From NCBI GenBank assembly GCA_033764265.1, contig JANRJB010000462.1:1-7344 (forward strand): DNA of 7,344 nt, written 5' to 3'. This stretch comes from VGEM01 sp033764265 (lineage in GTDB: Bacteria > Pseudomonadota > Alphaproteobacteria > Rhodospirillales > Rhodospirillaceae). Positions 1 through 6,019 of the stretch are shown piece by piece. Below the pieces are notes generated by a model. The model was not told the DNA's origin. It worked only from the letters and a program-made list of their open reading frames with translations, and made no database searches. Position numbers and translations under genes: made by a program. Each line of letters begins with the position of its first letter. Position 1 is the stretch's first letter.

Positions 1-1
1 G

Positions 2-298
2 GCGCTGCGCGATGCCGGCGGTTATGGCGCGCACCATTGGCCCTTCGTACTGAAGGATCACGAATTGATTCACCGCGTGCTGAAGCGGGGTCGCGTGCGC
101 TACGACTGGGACTTGTGGTGCATTCCCTCGCCGCGGCGCAACGACCGGCGCGCGGTGCGCTGGAGCTTGGCCGAGCGGCTGCTGTACCACGTCAGCCCGT
201 TCGCTGCGAAAGACTGGTTCTTCTACCGGTTTCTCGGCCCGCGCTTCGCGGCGCGCGGCATGGCCGATACCCGTTTGCGCGCGCGAAACTGGAGCTGA
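2..298 (+). CDS. Probable family 2 glycosyltransferase, C-terminal end (5' truncated by window)
   Basis: The frame is open from base 2 to the TGA at 296-298, giving 98 residues of a C-terminus; the start lies outside the window. Visible features are an ALRDAGGYG segment, then HHWPFVLKDHELIHRVLKRG and an aromatic stretch ending WCIPSPRR, with more aromatics (LLYHVSP, DWFFYRFLGPRF) near the end. From memory of the family, this resembles the C-terminal part of family 2 (GT-A) glycosyltransferases found beside family 4 glycosyltransferases in proteobacterial envelope or glycolipid clusters; the HE pair in KDHELIHR would fit a late catalytic or acceptor motif. The nucleotide-binding DXD region is not in view, so the class is inferred. 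The gene converges with the neighbouring glycosyltransferase gene, 14 bp away. A different envelope-modifying enzyme is possible. Confidence 0.6.
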   Translation, partial: ALRDAGGYGAHHWPFVLKDHELIHRVLKRGRVRYDWDLWCIPSPRRNDRRAVRWSLAERLLYHVSPFAAKDWFFYRFLGPRFAARGMADTRLRARNWS

Positions 299-312
299 CC
301 GTCCAGGCATGC

Positions 313-1518
313 TCAGCTGGCCGCGACTGCGGCTGGCGCGGAACAGGCAAGTCGCCGCCGGTCAATGAGACCCTGGTAATGCGCGAACAAGTGCTTGAAG
401 TGATCGGCCGGGTCGCCGAGGCGCTGCGCGGCCGCGGACGCTGCGGCCGAGGTCGAAGTTCGCTCCCGCGCCAGCAGGCGCAGGATGGCTTCGGCGCAGG
501 CGCGCACGTCGCCGGGCGGGTAGGTTTCGGCATAGCCGGGCCGGGCAAGTTCGGCTGCCCCACCGACATTGGGCACCACCAGAGGCAATCCCGACGCCAG
601 CGCTTCAGCGACGACGATGCCGTAGGTCTCGGCCGCACTGCCGTGCAAGAACCCGTCGGCGCTGGCCAGCCACCGTGCCAGCAGCGCGCGGTCCGCCGTG
701 GCGCCGGCCAGGTGGACGTGTCCGGCGCGGCGTGCGCATCGCGCCACCCACGCGCGCCACGGACCATCGCCGACGCCGAACAGGCCGATGTTGGCGCTGC
801 GGCGCGCCAGCCGCACGCCGCTGATCATGGTTTCCCAGCGCTTCTCGGGGTGGTGGCGTCCGATGGCGATCAGCAGTCTGGCGTCGGGGGCCTCGATGCC
901 GCACAGGCGCAGCATCTCGACCCGCAGCGCGGGGTCGCGCGCACCGGGCGAGAAGGCCGCACGGTCGGCACCGAACGGTATCGCCGTCAAGCGCTCGACG
1001 CCGAAGCTGGCCAACCGGCGGGCCATCCATTCTCCGGCGACGATGGCGGTGTCGAACTGGCGGCTTAGGCGGCGCAGATAATGCCAGAAGGCCGCCGACA
1101 ACCGGTCGATGGTACCGGCGTCGAGCCATCGGCCAAACAAGGTGTGGCCGTAGGCCGCCACCGGATCCTGGTGAATGAACAGCGATTTGATCGCCGGCCC
1201 GCGCCAGCCGGCGGCGAACCGACCGCCGGACCACGGCGAGGAGCCTTCGACAACATCGGGCTGTTCCTGGTCCAGTACCTCGTGCACCGCGGCCCGGTTG
1301 CGCAAGGTGTAATAGCGGTGATCCATCGGATGCGGGCGGCTGCGCACCCAGACGATGCGTCCGCCGCGGCGCTGTTCCACGCGGTCGGCGTCGCCGGGCG
1401 CGATCACAACGCAGGTGTGGCCCGCGGCCGCCGCCGCCGCCAACTTTTGATGGACATAAGTGCGCACGCCACCGCCATGGCTGCTGTAGAACTCGGCGAT
1501 GTCTAGAAACTTCGCCAT
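313..1518 (-). CDS. Family 4 (GT-B fold) glycosyltransferase, second of a pair
   Basis: The 401-residue protein has the usual length for a GT4 retaining glycosyltransferase, which moves a sugar from a nucleotide-sugar to a lipid or glycan acceptor on the cytoplasmic face of the membrane. The N-terminal acceptor domain opens with an FYSSHGGGVRTYV glycine-rich loop (residues 10-22). The C-terminal donor domain starts near residue 213 with LLIAIGRHHPEKRW, where R221 and K226 are the usual pair contacting the donor phosphates. GVGDGPW (248-254) follows, then HGSAAETYGIVVAEALASG with the EX7E pair E297 and E305. No signal peptide or membrane span is apparent. The ATG at 1516-1518 is kept because the domain begins at once after it, though the upstream GGGG is a poor ribosome site. 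The start lies 45 bp after the stop of the upstream glycosyltransferase gene, so the two are probably co-transcribed. Donor and acceptor cannot be read from sequence; mannosyl or glucosyl transfer to a lipid is a guess from neighbours. Confidence 0.87.
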   Translation of the reverse strand: MAKFLDIAEFYSSHGGGVRTYVHQKLAAAAAAGHTCVVIAPGDADRVEQRRGGRIVWVRSRPHPMDHRYYTLRNRAAVHEVLDQEQPDVVEGSSPWSGGRFAAGWRGPAIKSLFIHQDPVAAYGHTLFGRWLDAGTIDRLSAAFWHYLRRLSRQFDTAIVAGEWMARRLASFGVERLTAIPFGADRAAFSPGARDPALRVEMLRLCGIEAPDARLLIAIGRHHPEKRWETMISGVRLARRSANIGLFGVGDGPWRAWVARCARRAGHVHLAGATADRALLARWLASADGFLHGSAAETYGIVVAEALASGLPLVVPNVGGAAELARPGYAETYPPGDVRACAEAILRLLARERTSTSAAASAAAQRLGDPADHFKHLFAHYQGLIDRRRLACSAPAAVAAS

Positions 1519-1563
1519 AACGCGCGCCCCGTGGTCGGCGGCATACGGCCCGGCTGCACCGCG

Positions 1564-2823
1564 TTACGCCGCTGTCTCGCCCAGCGCGGGCTCGTGCGGG
1601 CGCAGGCGCGCGGGCCGCGCCACGCGATCCCCATCGCCGGCCGCGAGCACCTCGAGGTAATGGCCGGTCACGTGATCGAGCACACGGTCCCAATCGTAGG
1701 CCGCCGACCGCTCCAGGGCGGCGGTGCCGAATGCGCCGCGCAAGTCGGTCGATGTGGCCAGCATCGAAAGCGCCTCGACGTAACCGGCAGGACGATTGGG
1801 TGGTACCAGGAATCCGGTTTCGCCGTGGATCACCAGCGAGCGGCTGCCGGTGGCGTCGGCGCACACGGACGGCAGGCCCGACGCCATCGCCTCGGCGGTG
1901 ACGTTGCCGAAGGTCTCGGTGCAACTGGGATTGAAGAAGATGTCAGCCGATGCATAGGCCCGGCTGAGACCCTGGTCGCGCTGAAAGCCGACGAACACCG
2001 CCTGCGGCAGCCGCGCGGCCAGCCACGGGCGTGCCGGCCCGTCACCGACGATGAGGACACGATGGGCGATGCCGCGTGCCGTTAACCCATCGATGGCGTC
2101 GGCGAAGGCGCCAAGGCCTTTTTCCATCACCACGCGGCCGACGAATGCGATAACGGGTTCGCCGTCGGCGATCCCGAGCGACCGGCGCCAGGTGAGGTCG
2201 CGATGCGCCGGATTGAACACGGCGCGGTCGATGCCGCGGCCCCAGATGCGGATGTCGGCGCACATCCCCGCGCGCGACAGCTCGGCGGCCATCGATGCCG
2301 AAGGTGCATACAGCTGGCGGCACTGCCGATAGAAGTGGCGGAGATATGCGGTGACGGCGGGCTGCAGCCAGCCGGCCCCGTAGTAGTCAAGGTAGGTATC
2401 GAACCGGGTGTGGAACGACGCCACCGCCGGCAGGCCGCGCCGGCGCGCGTAGCGCAGCGCCGCATATCCCGACAGGTCGGGCGCGGACAGGTGAATTACG
2501 TTCGGCGCGAAGGCGGTCAGAGCCGCGCGCACCGGCGCCGGAAGCCCCAGGCCCAGCCGATACTCCGGCCGGCCCGGAGCGGGGATCGACGGAATCGGCA
2601 CCAGCGTGCCGGCGGCTTCGCACGCTGGAGTGTCCGTGGTCGGCGCGAACACCATGACCGCGGCGCCGCGGTGTCCGAGGTGGGCGACGAGACGGTTCAG
2701 CGCCCGCACCGGCCCATCCATGTGATAATTGTAGTTGCCGGAAAACAACGCCACCCGCAGCGGGGCGGCCATGCGGCTGCGTTCCGGTCGGCCGACGTCC
2801 AGGATTGGATTGATCGCGTTCAT
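1564..2823 (-). CDS. Family 4 glycosyltransferase, probable glycosyl-diacylglycerol (glycolipid) synthase type
   Basis: The protein has 419 residues from the chosen ATG and a GT-B fold. The N-terminal loop is LFSGNYNYHMDGPVRALNRL (residues 26-45), followed by FAPTTD, PSIPAPGRPEYR and HLSAPDLSG. An FHTRFDTYLDYY segment (137-148) and WGRGIDRAVFNP (194-205) come next. The donor domain has FVGRVVMEKG with R230 and K235, then VGDGP (259-263), and the EX7E pair E303 and E311 in CTETFGNVTAEAMASG. This pattern is familiar from bacterial GT4 enzymes that glycosylate diacylglycerol, including the Agt-type enzymes encoded near the PlcP phospholipase in proteobacteria that remodel lipids under phosphate limitation, and from mannosyltransferases of the MgtA/PimB group. 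Family membership is clear; the substrate is inferred. The ATG at 2823 is preferred over an in-frame GTG at 2850 because GGGGGAG sits 5 nt upstream. The gene precedes the second GT4 gene by 45 bp. Confidence 0.88.
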   Translation of the reverse strand: MNAINPILDVGRPERSRMAAPLRVALFSGNYNYHMDGPVRALNRLVAHLGHRGAAVMVFAPTTDTPACEAAGTLVPIPSIPAPGRPEYRLGLGLPAPVRAALTAFAPNVIHLSAPDLSGYAALRYARRRGLPAVASFHTRFDTYLDYYGAGWLQPAVTAYLRHFYRQCRQLYAPSASMAAELSRAGMCADIRIWGRGIDRAVFNPAHRDLTWRRSLGIADGEPVIAFVGRVVMEKGLGAFADAIDGLTARGIAHRVLIVGDGPARPWLAARLPQAVFVGFQRDQGLSRAYASADIFFNPSCTETFGNVTAEAMASGLPSVCADATGSRSLVIHGETGFLVPPNRPAGYVEALSMLATSTDLRGAFGTAALERSAAYDWDRVLDHVTGHYLEVLAAGDGDRVARPARLRPHEPALGETAA

Positions 2824-2933
2824 GCACGCTCCCCCGGTGGCTTCCTGCACGTGGTGCTGTCATACGCCGCTGCGGCGAGCCGGTGCATGAAGTTCACACT
2901 ACATTTTGAGTAACGCGGCGCGCTCGATACGAC
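2824..2933 (-). promoter_or_regulatory. 110-bp gap before the glycosyltransferase pair, possible internal promoter region
   Basis: This is the longest gap inside the minus-strand block and is locally AT-richer around 2886-2912. It contains a short palindrome, TGAAGTTCA at 2888-2896, and a small GC stem, GCCGCTGCGGC, near 2866-2876. I found no clear -35/-10 pair with normal spacing and no convincing terminator. The glycosyltransferase pair could be read through from the DUF genes or have its own promoter here. Confidence 0.25.
2829..2835 (-). promoter_or_regulatory. Ribosome binding site deciding the glycosyltransferase start at 2823
   Basis: Read on the minus strand, GGGGGAG is followed by 5 nt (CGTGC) and then ATG. 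It lies inside the frame that would be coding if the GTG at 2850 were used, and no comparable motif precedes that GTG, so the ATG is favoured. Confidence 0.6.
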
Positions 2934-3518
2934 CTATTGTGGCCGCGCGGCCCGTTGTGTCGGTTTGTTCAAGGGCCCGGCGCCAAGGCCACTCCAGTAA
3001 TTCAGGACGATGTCGAGCGTGAGCGGCGCATCGGTCAGCTCGAACGCGGCGGTTTCGACGGCGGGTTTCTTCAAGCCAAGCCGAGGATTGTTGGGAAACC
3101 CGTAGCCGTCACCGACCACGTCGAGTTTGCCATCGGCGTTGCGGTCGTGGAGCACGGCCATACTGTAGCGTCCGGCGGCAGGCAGCGCGACGCAGGCCGA
3201 GACGTCGCCGTCCGGGGGCAGCGTGAAATCGACGCGTTCGAAAAATCGTCCAGCCGCCTGCAGCACCCGCCGCGACGCCAGAAAGTCTTCGGGCCGGTCG
3301 GAATACACCTCGATCCGCAAGTTGCCGCGCCGATCCTTGAAGCCTGCCACGTTCACGCGCACCGCGCCGGTTGCGCAGAGCGCTCGCGCTTCAACATGCG
3401 ACGCGCCACCGGTTGCGGCGATGTCGCGATCGTCGGCGCTGGCTATCGCGGTGAACACCGCTAACCAAACTATTGCGAACCCGACCACGATTGCCTGCCC
3501 CGCACCAACCCGCGCCAA
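2934..3518 (-). CDS. Exported DUF2141-family protein
   Basis: From the chosen TTG at 3518 the product is 194 residues. A basic start is followed by a hydrophobic stretch, IVVGFAIVWLAVFTAIASA, and then DD, which reads as a Sec signal peptide with cleavage after ASA, so the protein is predicted to be exported. The mature part matches the DUF2141 pattern: GNLRIEVYSDRPEDFL, then GRYSMAVLHDRNADGKLD, YGFPNNPRLGLKKP, and a final LDIVLNYW strand. HDRNADGKLD has the DxNxDGxxD spacing of calcium-binding loops. No enzymatic role is established for the family as far as I know. An AGGAG at 3529-3533, 10 nt before the TTG at 3518, favours this start; an earlier in-frame TTG at 3542 would add eight residues but lacks a ribosome site. 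It follows the DUF3016 gene and precedes the glycosyltransferase pair, all on one strand. Confidence 0.8.
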   Translation of the reverse strand: MARVGAGQAIVVGFAIVWLAVFTAIASADDRDIAATGGASHVEARALCATGAVRVNVAGFKDRRGNLRIEVYSDRPEDFLASRRVLQAAGRFFERVDFTLPPDGDVSACVALPAAGRYSMAVLHDRNADGKLDVVGDGYGFPNNPRLGLKKPAVETAAFELTDAPLTLDIVLNYWSGLGAGPLNKPTQRAARPQ

Positions 3519-3592
3519 CTGCCGCGGGCTCCTACAGGTCAACTCGGGTCGCCGTCATGTCGATGAGATGAAGGCTCGATGAAAAAGGCGCC

Positions 3593-4111
3593 TTAGCGGG
3601 CCGCGAACGTGGCTTGCACCCAGCGGCGCAGCATCGCTTTCTCGTGGCGCAGCGGATCGTCGGTCAGCCCCGGCGAGGGCGCGACCAGGTAACTCCGGTT
3701 TTCGACCACCACGTCGTTGGCCGCGGCGACGGCCCCGCCATCCTCGCCGGTCACCGCGTAGGACAGCGTCACCCGGGGCCACGATACCTCGTCAAGCAGG
3801 CGGATGCGTTCGTTCTGCAGCGACGGCACCGGGCGGATGCGGCCGACCAGATCGATATCGGTCACCGTGATCGACAGGCGTTGCCCGGCGGGCAGTGAGG
3901 CCTCGGCGGCGGCGACCAGCGTGTCGCGCAGAGCGTCCAGCACTGTCGTCCGCGACGACTCGCGCTGCGAGTCGTCCAGAGCAGCGTCCGTGAACGACTC
4001 GGCGGCGACGAAAGACACCGTGACGCGGCCACGCCCGTCCGGTTCGGTAGCCGCGAAGGCAGGTACGGCCAGGGTGGCGGATGCCAGAACAGTGGCGATC
4101 AGTGTTCGCAT
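3593..4111 (-). CDS. Exported DUF3016-family protein
   Basis: The product is 172 residues. It begins with a classic Sec signal peptide, MRTLIATVLASATLAVPAFA, with likely cleavage before ATEPDG, giving a soluble periplasmic or surface protein. The mature chain shows the DUF3016 pattern: an early VTVSFVAAESFTD strand, then LPAGQRLSITVTDIDLVG (residues 73-90) followed by RIRPVP, a VSWPRVTLSY segment (109-118), and the closing HEKAMLRRW (156-164). The family has no defined function that I know of. The ATG at 4111 is chosen over an upstream in-frame ATG at 4162 because GGAGAG lies 5 nt before it and the signal peptide starts exactly there. It is the first gene of the minus-strand block and is divergent from phnD, so its promoter should lie within 4112-4274. 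Confidence 0.83.
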   Translation of the reverse strand: MRTLIATVLASATLAVPAFAATEPDGRGRVTVSFVAAESFTDAALDDSQRESSRTTVLDALRDTLVAAAEASLPAGQRLSITVTDIDLVGRIRPVPSLQNERIRLLDEVSWPRVTLSYAVTGEDGGAVAAANDVVVENRSYLVAPSPGLTDDPLRHEKAMLRRWVQATFAAR

Positions 4112-4116
4112 GGCAA

Positions 4117-4122
4117 CTCTCC
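4117..4122 (-). promoter_or_regulatory. Ribosome binding site of the DUF3016 gene
   Basis: On the minus strand GGAGAG is followed by TTGCC and the ATG at 4109-4111. It is among the best ribosome sites in the window and rejects the longer frame starting at 4162. Confidence 0.65.
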
Positions 4123-4241
4123 GAAAGCGAATAACGACGCGTCGGCGATCATGACCGGTCAATGCCGGCCGTGCGAGCGCGACGCCGCAACTGAAACAAA
4201 AAAATCACGGGCAGTTGCATCCGCCCTGCGCATAGTCCGTG

Positions 4242-4262
4242 TTGAATGAAATTCAATTCATT
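4242..4262. promoter_or_regulatory. AT-rich inverted repeat upstream of phnD, candidate operator
   Basis: TTGAAT-GAA-ATTCAA (4242-4256) is a perfect 6-bp inverted repeat with a 3-nt centre. An overlapping second one, AATGAA-ATTCAA-TTCATT (4245-4262), has 6-bp arms around 6 nt. Both are built from TGAA/TTCA half-sites and stand out in GC-rich DNA. The position, 12-18 bp before the phnD ATG at 4275, suits a repressor site. TGAA/TTCA-like palindromes are plausible for RpiR-family regulators, and one such gene follows phnE, but the link is inference. Confidence 0.4.
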
Positions 4263-4274
4263 GCTGTCGCTAAA

Positions 4275-5213
4275 ATGAAACATTCGCAGCTGTCGCGTCG
4301 GGCCGCCGTGGCCGGTGCGGTCGTCGCGGCGATCGCCGCTGCGGCCGTTGGGCCGATAGCGGGTGCTCAGGCCGCGCCGCCGCTGACGGTGGTGTTGATC
4401 CCCGCCGACGGCGGAACCGAAAGCGGAACCAAGGCCGACTTCGCGCCGGTGTTCGACGCGGTGGCGCGGTCCACCGGCCTGACGTTCGAACTGTACACCG
4501 GGCAGTCCTACAACGCGGTGGTCGAGGCGATGTGCAATCGCTCGGCCGACATCGCGTTCTTCGGGCCGGTGTCGTATCTGCAGGCCCGCGGCCGCGGCTG
4601 TGCCGAGCTGCTGGCGGTCGCGGTCGAGAACGGGGCGTCAACCTATTTTGCGGGCATCTTCGCCCGCGCGGATTCGCCATTGAAGGACCTCCAGGATCTG
4701 CGCGGGCGCAGCGTCGCGTTCGGCGACGTAAATTCGGCGTCGTCGTTCGTGTTCCCGGTGGCGATGCTGCTCGACGCGGGCCTCGACCCGGCGGGCGATC
4801 TTGCCGCCGTCCGGCTGACCGGCGGCCATGCCGCGGGGCTGGCCGCGCTGGCGCAAGGCCAGGTCGACGCGGCCTGTCTGTCGTTCGAATCGTTCGCCAA
4901 GGCGGTCGATCAGGGCGCGATCCGCGCCGAGAGCGTGCGCATTCTGGGCCGCAGTCCGCCGATCCCCAATCCGCCCCTGGGCATCGGCACGCACCTGCCG
5001 GCCGGGTTGAAGGCGCAGTTGAAAGCCGCGTTCGCAACGGTTCATCAAGCGCCCGGCGTGACCGCGGACATGGTGCGCGGCTATGGCGGCAAACGCGTCG
5101 ATGCCTACGACACGACGTTTTCCGATTCCCAGTTCGACGTCGCCGCCAGGGCGATGCTGCGGGTCGACGACCGCGTGAAGACCGCGCTGCTGGCCAAGGC
5201 GTCGCAGCGGTGA
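4275..5213 (+). CDS. phnD: Phosphonate-type ABC transporter, periplasmic substrate-binding protein
   Basis: The 312-residue product is a PhnD-family binding protein that captures phosphonate, phosphite or a related oxyanion and delivers it to the PhnCE importer. Residues 1-34 form an export signal, MKHSQLSRRAAVAGAVVAAI onward, ending near AGAQA-APP; the SRRAAV segment could make it a Tat rather than Sec substrate. Family marks are VVLIPADGG at the mature start, TGLTFELYTGQSYNAVVEAM (67-86), DIAFFGPVSYLQARG (92-106), SPLKDLQDLRGRSVAFGDVN (134-153), SASSFVFP (154-161) and GGHAAGLAALAQGQVDAA (183-200). The loop usually reads D-x-x-S-T-S-G; here it is SAS-S, which may affect ligand contacts. The ATG at 4275 is preferred because the signal peptide starts there; a GTG at 4239 is in frame, but its extension would run across the inverted repeat. 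Neither start has a clear ribosome site. Its stop overlaps phnC. The ligand cannot be told from sequence alone. Confidence 0.88.
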   Translation: MKHSQLSRRAAVAGAVVAAIAAAAVGPIAGAQAAPPLTVVLIPADGGTESGTKADFAPVFDAVARSTGLTFELYTGQSYNAVVEAMCNRSADIAFFGPVSYLQARGRGCAELLAVAVENGASTYFAGIFARADSPLKDLQDLRGRSVAFGDVNSASSFVFPVAMLLDAGLDPAGDLAAVRLTGGHAAGLAALAQGQVDAACLSFESFAKAVDQGAIRAESVRILGRSPPIPNPPLGIGTHLPAGLKAQLKAAFATVHQAPGVTADMVRGYGGKRVDAYDTTFSDSQFDVAARAMLRVDDRVKTALLAKASQR

Positions 5214-6019
5214 CGGCGGCACACGCGACTTACCTGCGCTTCGAGAACGTCGGCCTGGTCTATCCGGACGGCACCGCGGCCTTGAGCGAAGTGACGTTTG
5301 ACGTTCCGGGTGGGCAATTTTGCGTGGTGCTGGGGCCGTCCGGCAGCGGCAAATCGACACTGCTGCGCACCGTCAATGGATTGTCGGCCCCCACCGATGG
5401 TCGCGTCACGATTGGCGGAACACCCGTGGACCGCGCCAGCGTGCGGCGCCTGCGGCCGGCCATCGGCATGATCCACCAGCACTTCGGACTGGTCGCACGC
5501 GCTTCGGTCGCGCACAACGTGATCGCCGGCGCGGTCGCGACATTGCCGTTCTGGCGGGCGCTGATGGGCGTGTATCCGCGCGCGCTGACCGACAAGGCGT
5601 GCCGGCTGCTGGCGGCGGTCGGGCTGCAGCCCGAGCACCTGGTCCGTCGCGTCGGTGCGCTGTCGGGCGGCCAGCAGCAGCGCGTCGGCATCGCCCGCGC
5701 GCTGATGCAGGACCCGACGCTGATCCTGGCCGACGAACCGGCCGCAAGCCTGGACCCCGGCGTGGCGCGCGACATCCTGCGCCTGATCCGGCGCGAGGCG
5801 GCCACCCGCGGCGTGACGGTGCTGTGCACCTTGCACCAGGTGGAGCTGGCCCGCGAGTTCGCCGATCGCATCGTCGCGTTGCAGCTTGGCCGGGTGGCGT
5901 TCGACGGTCCGCCAGCGCGTTTCGACCGTGCCGCCGTCGAGCGCATTTACGGATCCGGCGCCACCGCGGCGAGCGACCTAGAACCGGCCTACCCCGCGCT
6001 CAGGATGTCCGGTTCATGA
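5210..6019 (+). CDS. phnC: Phosphonate-type ABC transporter, ATP-binding protein
   Basis: The 269-residue product is a complete ABC ATPase that would dimerise on the cytoplasmic side of PhnE and power import. Visible motifs are Walker A GPSGSGKST (42-50), a Q-loop at Q90 in IGMIHQHFGLV, signature LSGGQQQR (151-158), Walker B LILADEP (171-177), D-loop SLDP, and the switch histidine H209 in TLHQ. The segment RRLRPAIGMIHQHFGLVARA with NVIAGAV after it is typical of PhnC rather than of amino acid or nitrate ATPases. The start is GTG at 5210, overlapping the phnD stop as GTGA, which suggests translational coupling. A long open frame extends upstream, but that part overlaps phnD and has no family resemblance. 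The tail after residue 250 (ATAASDLEPAYPALRMSGS) is a short unstructured extension. The stop overlaps phnE. Confidence 0.93.
   Translation: MTAAHATYLRFENVGLVYPDGTAALSEVTFDVPGGQFCVVLGPSGSGKSTLLRTVNGLSAPTDGRVTIGGTPVDRASVRRLRPAIGMIHQHFGLVARASVAHNVIAGAVATLPFWRALMGVYPRALTDKACRLLAAVGLQPEHLVRRVGALSGGQQQRVGIARALMQDPTLILADEPAASLDPGVARDILRLIRREAATRGVTVLCTLHQVELAREFADRIVALQLGRVAFDGPPARFDRAAVERIYGSGATAASDLEPAYPALRMSGS

Larger units (their letters stand above)
4112..4274. promoter_or_regulatory. Divergent intergenic region between the DUF3016 gene and phnD
   Basis: The 163-bp region separates two oppositely transcribed units and must hold both promoters unless they lie inside genes. It contains a perfect 10-bp palindrome, TGACCGGTCA (4152-4161), an A7 run (4198-4204), and an AT-rich inverted repeat close to phnD (4242-4262). 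On the minus strand TTGACC (4156-4161) resembles a -35 box, but no -10 box sits at normal spacing. On the plus strand TTGCAT (4215-4220) is a weak -35 candidate without a partner. Promoter positions therefore remain unassigned. Confidence 0.5.

Noticed and set aside
320..333. GCCGC-GACT-GCGGC hairpin near the convergent gene ends as a terminator
   Set aside because: It lies inside the C-terminal codons of the glycosyltransferase gene and has no T tract on either side.
37..1068. Long plus-strand open frame of about 340 codons opposite the glycosyltransferase gene
   Set aside because: It has no family resemblance, is rich in R, G and A as expected of antisense in high-GC DNA, and overlaps a gene with clear GT4 motifs.
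605..1924. Long minus-strand open frame in another frame across both GT4 genes
   Set aside because: It is arginine-rich with no recognisable domain and spans the junction of two genes that show intact EX7E motifs in the correct frame.
2857..2863. CTGTCAT, identical to one half of a PhoB box, upstream of the glycosyltransferase pair
   Set aside because: The second half at 11-bp spacing is absent (CGCTGCG), it points away from the GT genes, and a single 7-mer is expected by chance at about this frequency in a window this size.
3582..3594. AAGGCGCCTT followed by a T run after the DUF3016 stop as a terminator
   Set aside because: As a loopless palindrome it can form only about three stem pairs around a 4-nt loop, too weak for an intrinsic terminator.
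4271..4276. TAAAAT as a -10 box for phnD
   Set aside because: It overlaps the phnD start codon and the nearest -35-like TTGAAT is 23 nt away, too far for a standard promoter.
4265..4282. CTGTCGC followed by TAAA near the phnD start, as a Pho box
   Set aside because: Only the first half partly matches, the second half (ATGAAAC) does not, and it overlaps the start codon.
4532..5209. Upstream extension of the phnC frame
   Set aside because: The extension lies entirely over phnD, is arginine-rich and non-homologous; the ATPase domain begins right after the GTG at 5210.
5320..6015. Upstream extension of the phnE frame
   Set aside because: It overlaps phnC and shows no membrane or domain pattern; PhnE starts at the ATG at 6016 overlapping the phnC stop.
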